This document shows, one piece after another, positions 1 through 7,480 of a stretch of DNA of 17,718 nucleotides. The notes below the pieces were generated by a model, which saw only the letters and a list, made by a program, of their open reading frames with translations, did not search any database and was not told the origin of the DNA. The stretch's first letter is position 1; each line of letters opens with the position of its first letter. The position numbers and the translations under genes are program-made. The DNA comes from an uncultured Roseburia sp. (GTDB taxonomy: Bacteria; Bacillota; Clostridia; Lachnospirales; Lachnospiraceae): the NCBI GenBank assembly GCA_947564765.1, contig CANODN010000010.1, forward strand, positions 1-17,718. Reading direction: 5' to 3'.

Positions 1-305
1 ATCCGAAGGAACGGGCAGAACTGGTGAAGAATATCGCAGCACTCCAGCGGGCACACTTCATCTTTACCGATTGCTATGACCAGATACTCATCTCCTGCCT
101 GTACAATCTGTATATATTTGTTTGCTGTAATTTTTAACGTTTCAATAATTTGCAGATTTCTGTTAAAACTATGCCCTTTCTGATAACGAGCAATCCAACG
201 GGTTGTCAGATAAGTTGCCGCTAAAACAAAAAGGAAAATCACAAATACACTGATCAGCTGCAGAAAATTAGACAAAGAAGAAGTCTGCACTGCCACTATA
301 TACAT
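1..305 (-). CDS. fliO: FliO-like flagellar export assembly protein, partial (3' end outside window)
   Basis: The reading frame starts at an ATG one base after the cheY stop and stays open to the window edge (about 101 codons). The protein has a short extracytoplasmic N-terminus, one membrane helix at about residues 12-36, and then a basic cytoplasmic segment. Residues 50-84 have the typical FliO pattern, with an IIETLKITANKYIQIVQAG stretch followed by DEYLVIAIGKDEV. FliO (FliZ in Bacillus) helps assemble the FliP/FliQ/FliR export gate in the membrane, and its position after cheY matches the fliY-cheY-fliZ order of Bacillus subtilis. Past about residue 84 the likeness to FliO stops: the next residues are unusually rich in cysteine (four within 13 residues) and local GC rises from about 38% to about 55%. 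That end may be diverged, frameshifted or a junction. The Shine-Dalgarno sequence is weak, so translation is probably coupled to cheY. Confidence 0.75.
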   Translation of the reverse strand, partial: MYIVAVQTSSLSNFLQLISVFVIFLFVLAATYLTTRWIARYQKGHSFNRNLQIIETLKITANKYIQIVQAGDEYLVIAIGKDEVCPLECCDILHQFCPFLR

Positions 306-306
306 A

Positions 307-669
307 TTAGCCTACTACCTTTTTTACAGCTTCCAATACACGCTCTGCCTGGAAAGGCTTTACAATAAAATCCTTTGCTCCTGACTGAATCGCTTCAATA
401 ACCATTGCCTGCTGTCCCATTGCAGAACACATAATGATATTCGCAGAAGGATCCATTTCCTTAATCTTCTTCAAAGCCTGGATTCCATCCATTTCCGGCA
501 TGGTAATATCCATAAGAACAAGATCCGGTTTCGTCTCATTATACTTTTCAACTGCTTTCAGACCGTTTTCAGCTTCACCTGCGATATTATAACCGTTTTT
601 TGTTAAAATATCTTTAATCATCATTCGCATAAATGCAGCATCATCACAAATCAAAATGTTTTTCGCCAT
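307..669 (-). CDS. cheY: Chemotaxis response regulator CheY
   Basis: This is a single receiver domain of 120 residues, the usual CheY length, with no output domain. The acidic pocket D9/D10, the phospho-acceptor D54 (in LVLMDITMPEMDG), S82 and K104 (in the IVKPF motif) are all present, so it should be phosphorylated by CheA. CheY-P diffuses to the motor and binds the N-terminal peptides of the switch proteins FliM and FliY, changing the direction of rotation. An AGGAG ribosome binding site lies 8 bases upstream of the ATG. The gene sits between fliY and fliO, 20 bases after the fliY stop, as in Bacillus and many Clostridia. This links the response regulator to its motor target and to FliY, its likely phosphatase. 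Confidence 0.97.
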   Translation of the reverse strand: MAKNILICDDAAFMRMMIKDILTKNGYNIAGEAENGLKAVEKYNETKPDLVLMDITMPEMDGIQALKKIKEMDPSANIIMCSAMGQQAMVIEAIQSGAKDFIVKPFQAERVLEAVKKVVG

Positions 670-689
670 TTTTTAATCTCCTATTCCTT

Positions 690-1850
690 TTATTTAATAA
701 TCTCTGTGATTCTAACACCAAAATTTTCTTCAATTACTACAACTTCGCCTTTTGCAACGTACTTACCATTGACCAGTACGTCAATCGGCTCACCTGCAAT
801 TTTATTCAATTCGATAATGGTACCCGGAACAAAATCCAGTATTTCCTGAATCGATTTGCTGGTTCTTCCCAATTCTACTGTTACTTCCAAAGGCACATCC
901 ATAATCAGATCAATATTCTCTGACTGCAATGCCGGACTGATGCCCGGTGAAAATGCCTGAAACTGTGCAGGCTGTACATTAACCGGCTGCGCCATCATTG
1001 GCTGCCCCATCATCGGTTGTGCCATCGGCTGTCCCATCATTGGCTGCCCCATCATCGGTTGTGCCATTGGCTGTCCCATCATCGGCTGCCCCATTGCCGG
1101 TGCACTCTGAGACGGATTCGCCTGCGCCGAAGCGCCTGCCGCCTGTGTATCTGCTGCGCCGGAAGCGATCGTCTCTGCTTCTTTTTCCATATTCGCTGAG
1201 ATACTGGAATACATCTCTTTTGCAAAGGAGAAGGGATATAACTGCATAATCTGGCTGTCTACCAAATCTCCGATTTCCATTCTGAAACAAATCCGGACAA
1301 ATTCTCCTGCCAGAAAACTGTCTATGGAACCTCCGTCCAATGCTTCTGTTAAATCTACAATATCCGCCTGCGGCGGGCTGATATCAATCATCTTGTTCAG
1401 CATAGATGACAGCGAGGTTGCTGCAGAACCCATCATCTGATTCATCGCTTCACTGATCGCACTTAAGTGCATCTCTCCGATCTCACCGTCTACATTGGTT
1501 CCATCTCCGCCCATCATCAGATCTGTGATCACTTTTACGTCATGCTCTTTTAATACCAGCACATTCGTACCGTCCAACCCCACTGTATAACCGATTCTGA
1601 TAAATACACAAGGCCTCTCATAAGCCGCAACAATATCTTCCCATTTGGCAATAGATACAACCGGGGTTGATATATCGACTTTTTTGTTCACCAGCGAAGA
1701 TAATGTTGTCGCCGCCGTTCCCATACTGATATTGGCAACTTCTCCAATGGCATCTTTTTCAACATCAGTAAGCAACTGTTCTCCAACATCAGAAACTCCC
1801 GGTTCATTTAACAAAGCATTAATTTCTTCCTGCGATAACATTCCGTCCAT
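690..1850 (-). CDS. fliY: Flagellar motor switch phosphatase FliY (CheC domains + FliN/SpoA domain)
   Basis: This C-ring switch protein of 386 residues has three parts. Residues 4-14 (LSQEEINALL) resemble the CheY-P-binding peptide of FliM. Residues 28-215 form a CheC-type phosphatase fold with two intact D/S-x3-E-x2-N-x3-G motifs: D33/E37/N40/G44 and S130/E134/N137/G141. Residues 310-386 are a FliN/SpoA C-ring domain. By homology with Bacillus FliY it both forms the C-ring and dephosphorylates CheY-P at the motor. The 95-residue linker is low complexity (Ala/Gln rich, then Met-Gly-Gln-Pro repeats at 253-289) and contains a near-perfect 42-bp tandem duplication. Start: the ATG lies 4 bases after the fliM stop, and the GGAGAGGAG ribosome binding site is inside the last codons of fliM. 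The downstream neighbour is cheY. Confidence 0.96.
   Translation of the reverse strand: MDGMLSQEEINALLNEPGVSDVGEQLLTDVEKDAIGEVANISMGTAATTLSSLVNKKVDISTPVVSIAKWEDIVAAYERPCVFIRIGYTVGLDGTNVLVLKEHDVKVITDLMMGGDGTNVDGEIGEMHLSAISEAMNQMMGSAATSLSSMLNKMIDISPPQADIVDLTEALDGGSIDSFLAGEFVRICFRMEIGDLVDSQIMQLYPFSFAKEMYSSISANMEKEAETIASGAADTQAAGASAQANPSQSAPAMGQPMMGQPMAQPMMGQPMMGQPMAQPMMGQPMMAQPVNVQPAQFQAFSPGISPALQSENIDLIMDVPLEVTVELGRTSKSIQEILDFVPGTIIELNKIAGEPIDVLVNGKYVAKGEVVVIEENFGVRITEIIK
999..1082 (-). repeat. Two tandem 42-bp repeats in the fliY linker
   Basis: Positions 999-1040 and 1041-1082 are direct repeats identical at 41 of 42 bases; the single difference is C at 1026 against T at 1068. Each unit encodes 14 residues, MMGQPMAQPMMGQP, so the array keeps the reading frame. 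Partial units flank it on both sides (AMGQP before, MMAQP after). It lies between the CheC and FliN domains of FliY. Its length is likely to vary between strains through slippage or recombination. Confidence 0.93.
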
Positions 1851-1854
1851 TGTC

Positions 1855-2835
1855 TTATTGCTCCTCTCCGATTACTGATGTGATTCTCACCGCATATTGA
1901 TTGCCGGATGCACCCGGCAATGCGGTAAATTTACGCATACTACCTACATATATATCCAATTCTTTATCTACTTTTGAATCCAAACGGATGATATCTCCGG
2001 TCTGAAGATTGGTAAAATCCTGTACGGAAACCGTACTTTTTCCAAGATATGCCTTAATCGGAACCGGCGCTCTGGAAATCAGGCTTTGAATTGCCTCCGT
2101 ATATTCCTCTTCGTTGTTCTTCTTGATCGTAGAATACCAGAACTTTGTATTCAATTTGTCCATAACAGGTTCTAATGTCATAAAAGGCAGACAGATATTC
2201 ATCAGCCCTTCCACTTCTCCGATATGAATATCCAATGTTACAAGTGCAATCATTTCACTGGGAGAAATAAACTGTGCAAACTGCGAATTCGTCTCAATCC
2301 GCTCCAGTCGTGGATTCATATCAATCACATTGTGCCATGGTTCCGCCAGAAGTTCTACACATACAGTCAAAATCCGCTCAATGATCAAAAGCTCTATTTC
2401 CGAATATTCCCGGCTCTTATCCAAAGGCTGGCCGAGCCCGCCCAACATACGGTCTACCGACGCATAGCCGAGATTGGAAGCTATTTCCAGGATAATGCTG
2501 CCGCTTAAGGGTTCCATATCGACGACTCCAAGCAAAACCGGATTGGAAAGTGCATTTGAAAATTCAGAATAAGTAACTGCCTCGGAACTCATCACCTCAA
2601 CCTGGACACTCTTTCTCAAATATACCGGAAGATTCGTCGACAACAGTCTCCCATAATGCTCAAATATAATTTCTAAGGTTCTTAAGTGCTCCTTGGAGAA
2701 TTTGGAAGGTCTTGCAAAATCGTAATTCTTCACCTGCTTCTCCGGAGCGTCTTTCATTTCGTCTACATCGAGTTCACCATCGCTTAACGCCCGCAGCAAA
2801 CTATCGATTTCACTCTGGGATAATACGTCACCCAT
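1855..2835 (-). CDS. fliM: Flagellar motor switch protein FliM
   Basis: The protein has 326 residues, the normal FliM length. The N-terminal LSQSEIDSLL motif (residues 5-14) is the CheY-P docking peptide. A CheC-like middle domain (about 40-230), which contacts FliG, follows with the FliM signature around residues 45-75 (YDFARPSKFSKEHLRTLEII). The C-terminal SpoA domain (about 245-320) pairs with FliN/FliY in the C-ring. FliM relays the chemotaxis signal to the rotor. The ATG is preceded at good spacing by AGGTGGTG. It lies 28 bases after fliL and 4 bases before fliY. Its C-terminal codons (Gly-Glu-Glu-Gln) double as the ribosome binding site for fliY. Confidence 0.97.
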   Translation of the reverse strand: MGDVLSQSEIDSLLRALSDGELDVDEMKDAPEKQVKNYDFARPSKFSKEHLRTLEIIFEHYGRLLSTNLPVYLRKSVQVEVMSSEAVTYSEFSNALSNPVLLGVVDMEPLSGSIILEIASNLGYASVDRMLGGLGQPLDKSREYSEIELLIIERILTVCVELLAEPWHNVIDMNPRLERIETNSQFAQFISPSEMIALVTLDIHIGEVEGLMNICLPFMTLEPVMDKLNTKFWYSTIKKNNEEEYTEAIQSLISRAPVPIKAYLGKSTVSVQDFTNLQTGDIIRLDSKVDKELDIYVGSMRKFTALPGASGNQYAVRITSVIGEEQ

Positions 2836-2863
2836 GAAATTTCACCACCTGCCCTATGCGTTT

Positions 2864-3385
2864 TTACTGAGATGTAACTGTAGAAAATCCTACGCTGAAA
2901 ATAAAATCAGAATTAAACAGCTGCTGCAAAGCTCCAAGAATCGCATCCTGCACACCCTGCTGATCCGAATTAAATTCCTCAAATGTATATTCGGAAATAA
3001 CCCTGTTGATCTCACTTTTAATCAGGCTTTCTCTTTCTGTCAGTCCCTCTCCGTAAGTTTTATAGCCTTCATTTTCCGTATCCATGGAAACAGATACTGC
3101 AACAGTTGCATAATGCTTTTTTCCATCTGCGCTGTCTTTTAAATTAACCGTCATTGACTCTCCGCCATTTACATCATAAGTCGCAACCTGGTCAATCGGA
3201 ACATTTGTGATATTCGATGTAACAGAACCGCTTTTCAATTCCAGATCAATCGCACTGCACACCTGCGTAATCAATTCATTTGCTTTTTTTGTCTCCGGCA
3301 GAATTGTAATTGTCAAAATAGCCGTTAAGATCAGGTTCACCAAAACCAATGCCAAAATAACAACTGTAATAAGATTCTTCTTCAT
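2864..3385 (-). CDS. fliL: Flagellar basal body-associated protein FliL
   Basis: This single-pass membrane protein has 173 residues. A short basic cytoplasmic tail (MKKN) is followed by a membrane helix at about residues 6-28 (VVILALVLVNLILTAILTI) and an extracytoplasmic FliL domain. The C-terminal part shows the FliL pattern: a strand of the form HYATVAVSVSMDTE, then a REsLIKSEINRVISEYTFEEF helix. FliL surrounds the stator units and supports their engagement, which fits its place directly after motA and motB and before fliM. A GGAAAGGAA ribosome binding site precedes the ATG by about 8 bases. The sequence is divergent, as is usual for FliL, so the call rests on topology, C-terminal pattern and position together. 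Confidence 0.9.
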   Translation of the reverse strand: MKKNLITVVILALVLVNLILTAILTITILPETKKANELITQVCSAIDLELKSGSVTSNITNVPIDQVATYDVNGGESMTVNLKDSADGKKHYATVAVSVSMDTENEGYKTYGEGLTERESLIKSEINRVISEYTFEEFNSDQQGVQDAILGALQQLFNSDFIFSVGFSTVTSQ

Positions 3386-3405
3386 TTTCCCGTTCCTTTC
3401 CGTTT

Positions 3406-4218
3406 TTAATAATCCGAACTGTAAGAATTATAAATCTTAACCTCTACCCGTCGGTTTCTTGCTCTTCCCTCCGGAGTTCCGTTATCTGCAACAGGAACAT
3501 ATTCGCCTCTTCCGGAAGACTTGATCATGCCCGGATTCAAATCCGTAATACTCCGGATATAATCTGCCACACTCAATGCACGATACATGGAAAGCACGTC
3601 ATTGTTTTCGTATTTACTGTTTGATATCGGCACATTATCCGTATGACCTTCAATTTCAATAATATTGCCGTCATATACTGCAAGGATTGCTCCAATCTTG
3701 TCAATCAGCACGCGGGCATCCTCTTTTATCTCTGATTTTCCCGAATCAAAAAGCAATGCACCGTTCAAAGTCAGCGAAACATATTCCGCATTAAAATCCA
3801 CCTCTACCAGATCCTGAACGCCATATGCCTTAGCCTGTTCACTGATCTCCTCTGCCATTTCCTCTGATTCTTTTAATGCCTCTTCCTGATATGCCTCTTT
3901 CAGTTCCTGTTCACTTTCTGTTTCGCTGTCGTTTTCTTCCCCTTCGGAATTAAACTGTTCAAAAAACATGCTGAAATCTTTTAACTGGCTGACTCCGGAG
4001 GAGATTAATTCTCCTTCTCCAACAGAAGAACCGCCGGCAGGCAGTACACTAAAACTGCTCTGTAAAGATGCAACTACCGCTTCAAACTTTGCCGCATCCA
4101 CCGTTGACATGGAAAAGAGCAACACAAAGAAGCACAACAGCAGATTCATCAAATCACTAAATGTGGCCATCCATGCCGGTGAGCCTTTTGCTGCCTCTTC
4201 CTGCTTCTTTCTCGCCAC
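3406..4218 (-). CDS. motB: Flagellar stator protein MotB
   Basis: The protein has 270 residues. A short cytoplasmic N-terminus leads into one membrane helix (about 18-38) with the MATFSDLMNLLLCFF motif; D22 is the ion-binding aspartate equivalent to D32 of E. coli MotB. A plug/linker follows with an unusually acidic, Glu/Ser-rich stretch at about 85-130. The C-terminal OmpA-like peptidoglycan-binding domain (about 150-265) contains the IEIEGHTDNVPI and GRARNRRVEVKI signatures. MotB anchors the stator to the wall and forms the ion channel with MotA. I cannot tell proton from sodium use. The start is GTG, overlapping the motA TAG stop by one base (TAGTG). Its GGAGG ribosome binding site lies in the Gly-Gly codons at the end of motA, so translation is coupled. 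Confidence 0.97.
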   Translation of the reverse strand: MARKKQEEAAKGSPAWMATFSDLMNLLLCFFVLLFSMSTVDAAKFEAVVASLQSSFSVLPAGGSSVGEGELISSGVSQLKDFSMFFEQFNSEGEENDSETESEQELKEAYQEEALKESEEMAEEISEQAKAYGVQDLVEVDFNAEYVSLTLNGALLFDSGKSEIKEDARVLIDKIGAILAVYDGNIIEIEGHTDNVPISNSKYENNDVLSMYRALSVADYIRSITDLNPGMIKSSGRGEYVPVADNGTPEGRARNRRVEVKIYNSYSSDY

Positions 4219-5000
4219 TATTCCTCACCTCCAGCATCACCGATTTCATTTCTGACTGCCGGGGACAAGAAGGACTTCAGCTTCTCTTCGATTACTCTGG
4301 GATTTTCTCCTGCCTGAATCGACAAAAGGCCTTCTACCATAACTTCTTTTACAATAATTTCCAGATCATTATTTACTTTCATCTTAGATGCAATCGGTGT
4401 ACAAAGCCAGTTTGCAATCAAAGAACCATATAAGGTTGTAAGCAAAGCAACTGCCATAGCAGGTCCGATCGCTGCGGCATCTTCCATATTGTTTAACATG
4501 TTTACCAGACCGATCAATGTTCCGATCATTCCCCATGCAGGACCTAATTCCGCCCATTTCTCCCAGAATCCGATTACTTTCTTATGCCGTTCTTCCAGAC
4601 ATGTCAGTTCTGTCTCCAGAATCCCCCGGACCAGTTCTGCATCGGTACCGTCAACAACCAGCATAATCCCTTTTTTCAAAAACGGATCTTCTATTTCACC
4701 GGAAGCCTCCTCCAAAGCCAGAAGTCCTTCCTTTCTGGCAACATTTGCCAGATTGATGATGTTGCTGATCACGGCTCCGGCATCCATGGCTTCTTCTTTA
4801 AACGCCAATGTAATGCTCTTAAAGCCTCCGATAAAATCCTTTAACTTATTCGATCCCAAAACTCCCGCTATAGATCCGCCGATTGTAATGATGACCGATG
4901 CTCTGTCTATGTACCCCGGAATACTTGCTCCGTTGGATACAATACCAAACACACACATGACCATTCCAAGAACCAGGCCCAATAAAGACGCTATATCCAA
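4218..5000 (-). CDS. motA: Flagellar stator protein MotA
   Basis: This is a membrane protein of 260 residues with four predicted helices (about 3-20, 33-50, 153-173 and 180-202) and a large cytoplasmic loop. The family motif PAWGMIGTLIGLV (154-166) and the IGPAMAVALLTTLYGS segment (178-193) are present. Charged loop residues R89 and E97 sit where E. coli R90 and E98 contact FliG. MotA and MotB form the torque-generating stator. Start choice: the frame is open from a GTG at 5009, but that GTG directly abuts the AGGTGG ribosome binding site. A TTG at 5000 has about 9 bases of spacing and gives the common family N-terminus MDIASLLGLVLG, so I prefer TTG. It is the first gene after the 5010-5235 control region, and motB overlaps its stop. 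Confidence 0.95.
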   Translation of the reverse strand: MDIASLLGLVLGMVMCVFGIVSNGASIPGYIDRASVIITIGGSIAGVLGSNKLKDFIGGFKSITLAFKEEAMDAGAVISNIINLANVARKEGLLALEEASGEIEDPFLKKGIMLVVDGTDAELVRGILETELTCLEERHKKVIGFWEKWAELGPAWGMIGTLIGLVNMLNNMEDAAAIGPAMAVALLTTLYGSLIANWLCTPIASKMKVNNDLEIIVKEVMVEGLLSIQAGENPRVIEEKLKSFLSPAVRNEIGDAGGEE

Positions 5001-5025
5001 TTCCTTCACCCACCTATTTTTTATT

Positions 5026-5037
5026 CATTTGCAAATG
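5026..5037. repeat. 12-bp perfect palindrome upstream of motA
   Basis: The sequence CATTTGCAAATG is its own reverse complement. It lies just upstream of the motA ribosome binding site, inside the likely untranslated leader. It could be a small operator or an RNA stem, but a 12-bp AT-rich palindrome can also arise by chance. No known operator consensus is recognised. Confidence 0.35.
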
Positions 5038-5065
5038 GTAATCAGCCGCAAAACCATTCTGTATT

Positions 5066-5094
5066 AGTTTACTAAATTTTTATGCAATTGTCCA
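5066..5094 (-). promoter_or_regulatory. Candidate sigma-A-type promoter for motA-motB-fliL-fliM-fliY-cheY-fliO
   Basis: On the minus strand a -35 box TGGACA (5089-5094; five of six to TTGACA) is separated by 17 bp from a -10 box TAAACT (5066-5071; four of six to TATAAT). It lies after the flgE terminator and about 65 bases upstream of the motA start. The -10 overlaps a small inverted repeat, TTAGT-AA-ACTAA (5064-5075). A promoter is expected here because the terminator at 5129-5169 would otherwise cut off the downstream genes. The -10 match is weak. I saw no convincing sigma-28 (TAAA-N15-GCCGATAA) site. Confidence 0.45.
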
Positions 5095-5120
5095 GAAGCA
5101 TATTGTATTTTTTTCAAACA

Positions 5121-5169
5121 GAAAAAAATATGTGCATAGCCCGGCACTGTATACCAGGCTATACGCATA
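5121..5169 (-). terminator. Rho-independent terminator after flgE
   Basis: Read on the minus strand, positions 5169-5154 and 5144-5129 pair as a stem of about 16 bp (one C/A mismatch and two G-U pairs) with a 9-base loop. A run of seven U residues follows (from A22-A28 of 5122-5128). It starts 66 bases after the flgE stop and has the classic intrinsic terminator form. It marks the end of the flgB-to-flgE transcript, at least in part, so motA onward should need its own promoter or read-through. Confidence 0.85.
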
Positions 5170-5235
5170 TTGTACCATATCATGTATAAAAATGGAACAC
5201 TTAACCCATACATATACAATTTTCTTATCAATTTC

Positions 5236-6984
5236 TTATCGCTTCAGATTGATCAGCTCTTCCAGAAGCGTATCGGATGTTGTGATTACTCTGGAGTTAG
5301 ACTGGAAGCCTCTCTGTGTGATAATCATCTGCGTGAATTCGGTTGACAAATCAACATTGGACATTTCCAGCTCGCCGGAGATCATGCTGCTGCCGTCAGC
5401 TGCAATTTCAACGCCGATTCCGTCAAAGTCACCGGAGTTCAGTGTTGTCGTATAACAGTTCTCTCCGACCTTTTCGAGACCGGAGGCATTGGCGAACTGT
5501 GCCACTGCAATCTGTCCTAACAGTTCGGTGTTGCCGTTGTCATAGGAACCGAAAATTCTTCCGTTGTTGTTGATGCTGATTCCGATCATTTTTCCTAATG
5601 CTCTTCCTGCACCCTCGCTGCCGTTGTTGATTCCGGGATCTGCACCCATTGTAGTCTTGCCGCCGTTGCTGGCCGCCGTACAGGTAGAAAAGTCAATCTC
5701 AATATCCTCAAAATTGCTTCCCAGCTGGGACATATTCAGCATAACGCTGTCAGATCCGGCTCCGCCTACATAAGAGAAGGTTCCGTTTTCTTCACTGAAT
5801 TTCAATGTATAGTTGACGGTAGGCTTCGTATATTCATACTCACCTGTAACATCATTGTACACAAGCTTAGGATTTGTTGCACTGCCAAATGCATTCAGCT
5901 GCTCCTGCGTCATGCCAAACAATTCTGTCAAAGGCTTGAGGTCCGGATCTCCGGTGCTGGAATTTCTGTCCAGGGCATCCTGAGCCGAAGCAAAATATGT
6001 AAAGGGTTCTACGGAATAGCTGTTATTCTCCGGATCTAAGGTTACTGCCGCATATTCTGTCAGCTCCTGTGGCGGATCATCCATGGTAAATGTATCATAT
6101 GCATAATAATAACCTGCCGGTTTTCCATCCGGCGTTCCATCCGGATAAAATGAAATATGATTGTCGGAACCTTTAAAGCTCTTCGTTTCCGTTCCGTTTT
6201 CTCCGAACACTTTGGAAAGCGCGGCTCCGTTGCCGCCGTTTAAATATTCGTCTAAGATCGAAACGTTATTGGAATCCAGGATATCCTTCAATTCAACCGT
6301 ATATCGCTCTGCATCGGGGTCCACTACTTTTACGGCCAGTCTTGCCACGTAACGGTATCCCATCTTATCAAAGAAATTCAGGTTCATCATATGGCCTTCA
6401 TCACTGGTTACACCGGTGTCGTTTTTATCCATAATACCGGCAACGGTTCCTTTTGTCGTTGCTTCTGCGGGAGAAGTCAGATTTTTCTCCTGCATGATAC
6501 GCAGCGCCGATACGGTATCCTTCTTGATGTCTCCTGTTGTCGGATCTACCTGCCAGCCCATAACGGTATATCCGGTAGATGTCATAGCCAGATTGCCTGC
6601 CCCGTCTACATAAAAAGATCCCGCTCTGGTGAACAGATTCTGGCTTCCTGTATTTACAATAAAGAAGTTCGTGGTTACTTTGTCTGTCAGACGAATATCG
6701 AATCCATCTCCCGTCGTCTCCGCCGCACCGGAGGATGCAATGGTAATCTTCGTCGATCCGCTGGTAACACCAAGACCGATCTGTCTTGCATTGACACCGC
6801 CCTTTCCGGTAGCTGCATTGGCACCGGATGCATTGGATACTGTCTGGTACATAATTTCACTAAAGGTTGTTGCTGAAGATTTGAATGCTACGGTATTTAC
6901 GTTTGCTACGTTGTTACCGATTACATCCATTTTTGTCTGATGTGTCTTAAGTCCTGACACAGCAGAAAACAATGATCTCATCAT
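5236..6984 (-). CDS. flgE: Flagellar hook protein FlgE
   Basis: The protein has 582 residues, longer than E. coli FlgE (about 400) because of a large central hook domain. The N-terminal rod/hook motif is clear: MRSLFSAVSGLKTHQTKMD followed by VIGNNVANVNTVAFKSS (about 22-38). The C-terminal D0/D1 motif is also present (SGELEMSNVDLSTEFTQMI, then ITQRGFQSNSRVITTSD and LLEELINLKR). These terminal helices form the coiled-coil core of the hook. FlgE polymerises into the hook joining rod and filament, under the FlgD cap and with length set by FliK, both encoded just upstream. Start: GGGAGG lies 9 bases before the first of two ATG codons (6984); the second, at 6981, is 12 bases away. A strong terminator follows the gene. 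Confidence 0.96.
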   Translation of the reverse strand: MMRSLFSAVSGLKTHQTKMDVIGNNVANVNTVAFKSSATTFSEIMYQTVSNASGANAATGKGGVNARQIGLGVTSGSTKITIASSGAAETTGDGFDIRLTDKVTTNFFIVNTGSQNLFTRAGSFYVDGAGNLAMTSTGYTVMGWQVDPTTGDIKKDTVSALRIMQEKNLTSPAEATTKGTVAGIMDKNDTGVTSDEGHMMNLNFFDKMGYRYVARLAVKVVDPDAERYTVELKDILDSNNVSILDEYLNGGNGAALSKVFGENGTETKSFKGSDNHISFYPDGTPDGKPAGYYYAYDTFTMDDPPQELTEYAAVTLDPENNSYSVEPFTYFASAQDALDRNSSTGDPDLKPLTELFGMTQEQLNAFGSATNPKLVYNDVTGEYEYTKPTVNYTLKFSEENGTFSYVGGAGSDSVMLNMSQLGSNFEDIEIDFSTCTAASNGGKTTMGADPGINNGSEGAGRALGKMIGISINNNGRIFGSYDNGNTELLGQIAVAQFANASGLEKVGENCYTTTLNSGDFDGIGVEIAADGSSMISGELEMSNVDLSTEFTQMIITQRGFQSNSRVITTSDTLLEELINLKR

Positions 6985-7061
6985 AATAAATGACCTCCCA
7001 AAATTCTGCGGTCTGTCTGCCCCTTCTGTCAGTCCGGGGTTTTGGCCTCCTTAAGGTCCGG

Positions 7062-7457
7062 CTACATAATGACAGCTCCGTCAATGTTTGTAAATATATT
7101 ATCCTGTTGTTCTGTTTGATCCATTGCCGTTACTACCGTTCGGTTCGGAACGTTTACGATAAAGGCCAGGGAATCTATCATAACCAGAGAATCCCGGATT
7201 CCTTTTTCACTTGCTTTTGCAACGCCGCTTTCCAGTCTTTCATTCTGTTCCATCGTAAGACGGATATTTCTTTCCTCCAGTCTCATGGAAGCGTGCTTGG
7301 AAAACCGAAGCTCCGGCATCTCTTTCGACTGTTTCTCCCTGAGAATCTCTTCAAAAGAGATCTGCGGATTTTTTGCCGTTGCTGCACCGCCGGTCTTTTT
7401 TAGATATTCGCCTGTAACTTGTTCAATGGATGTAAACCGATTGGTGAGCTTATCCAT
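7062..7457 (-). CDS. Small flagellar operon protein, TIGR02530-like
   Basis: This is a soluble protein of 131 residues with no signal peptide or membrane segment. It matches my memory of the conserved 'flagellar operon protein' family (TIGR02530) found between flgD and flgE in Firmicutes. The features are a central FSKHASMRLEERNIRL segment (about 81-96), a GVAKASEKGIRDSLVMID segment, and a C-terminal NVPNRTVVTAMD followed by NIFTNIDGAVIM. The molecular role is unknown. The position suggests hook assembly or export. The ATG has a GAGAGGTGG ribosome binding site at short spacing and lies 23 bases after flgD. A 77-base gap to flgE contains no further gene that I can see. Confidence 0.85.
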   Translation of the reverse strand: MDKLTNRFTSIEQVTGEYLKKTGGAATAKNPQISFEEILREKQSKEMPELRFSKHASMRLEERNIRLTMEQNERLESGVAKASEKGIRDSLVMIDSLAFIVNVPNRTVVTAMDQTEQQDNIFTNIDGAVIM

Positions 7458-7480
7458 GTCTCCACCTCTCTCATTTTCAT

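Noticed and set aside
3..137. Possible plus-strand gene end entering from the left edge
   Set aside because: Only about 19 codons look coding-like before it enters fliO sequence; too little to call, kept as a question about a junction.
999..1082. Possible CRISPR or minisatellite outside genes
   Set aside because: The repeats are contiguous without spacers, keep the fliY reading frame, and encode a protein linker.
998..1249. Plus-strand ORF rich in Pro/Ser/Ala opposite the fliY linker
   Set aside because: It is the antisense reading of the 42-bp repeats and a well-supported fliY frame; no ribosome binding site or family likeness.
4489..5067. 192-codon plus-strand ORF opposite motA
   Set aside because: It fully overlaps motA, which has clear family motifs; the antisense frame gives no recognisable protein.
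5041..5100. Sigma-28 promoter for the stator genes
   Set aside because: No TAAA-N15-GCCGATAA match on the minus strand; the sigma-A-like pair fits better though weakly.
6985..7061. Small gene between the TIGR02530-like gene and flgE
   Set aside because: The 77-base gap holds an AAGGAGG-like string but no ATG/GTG/TTG-led frame of useful length after it.
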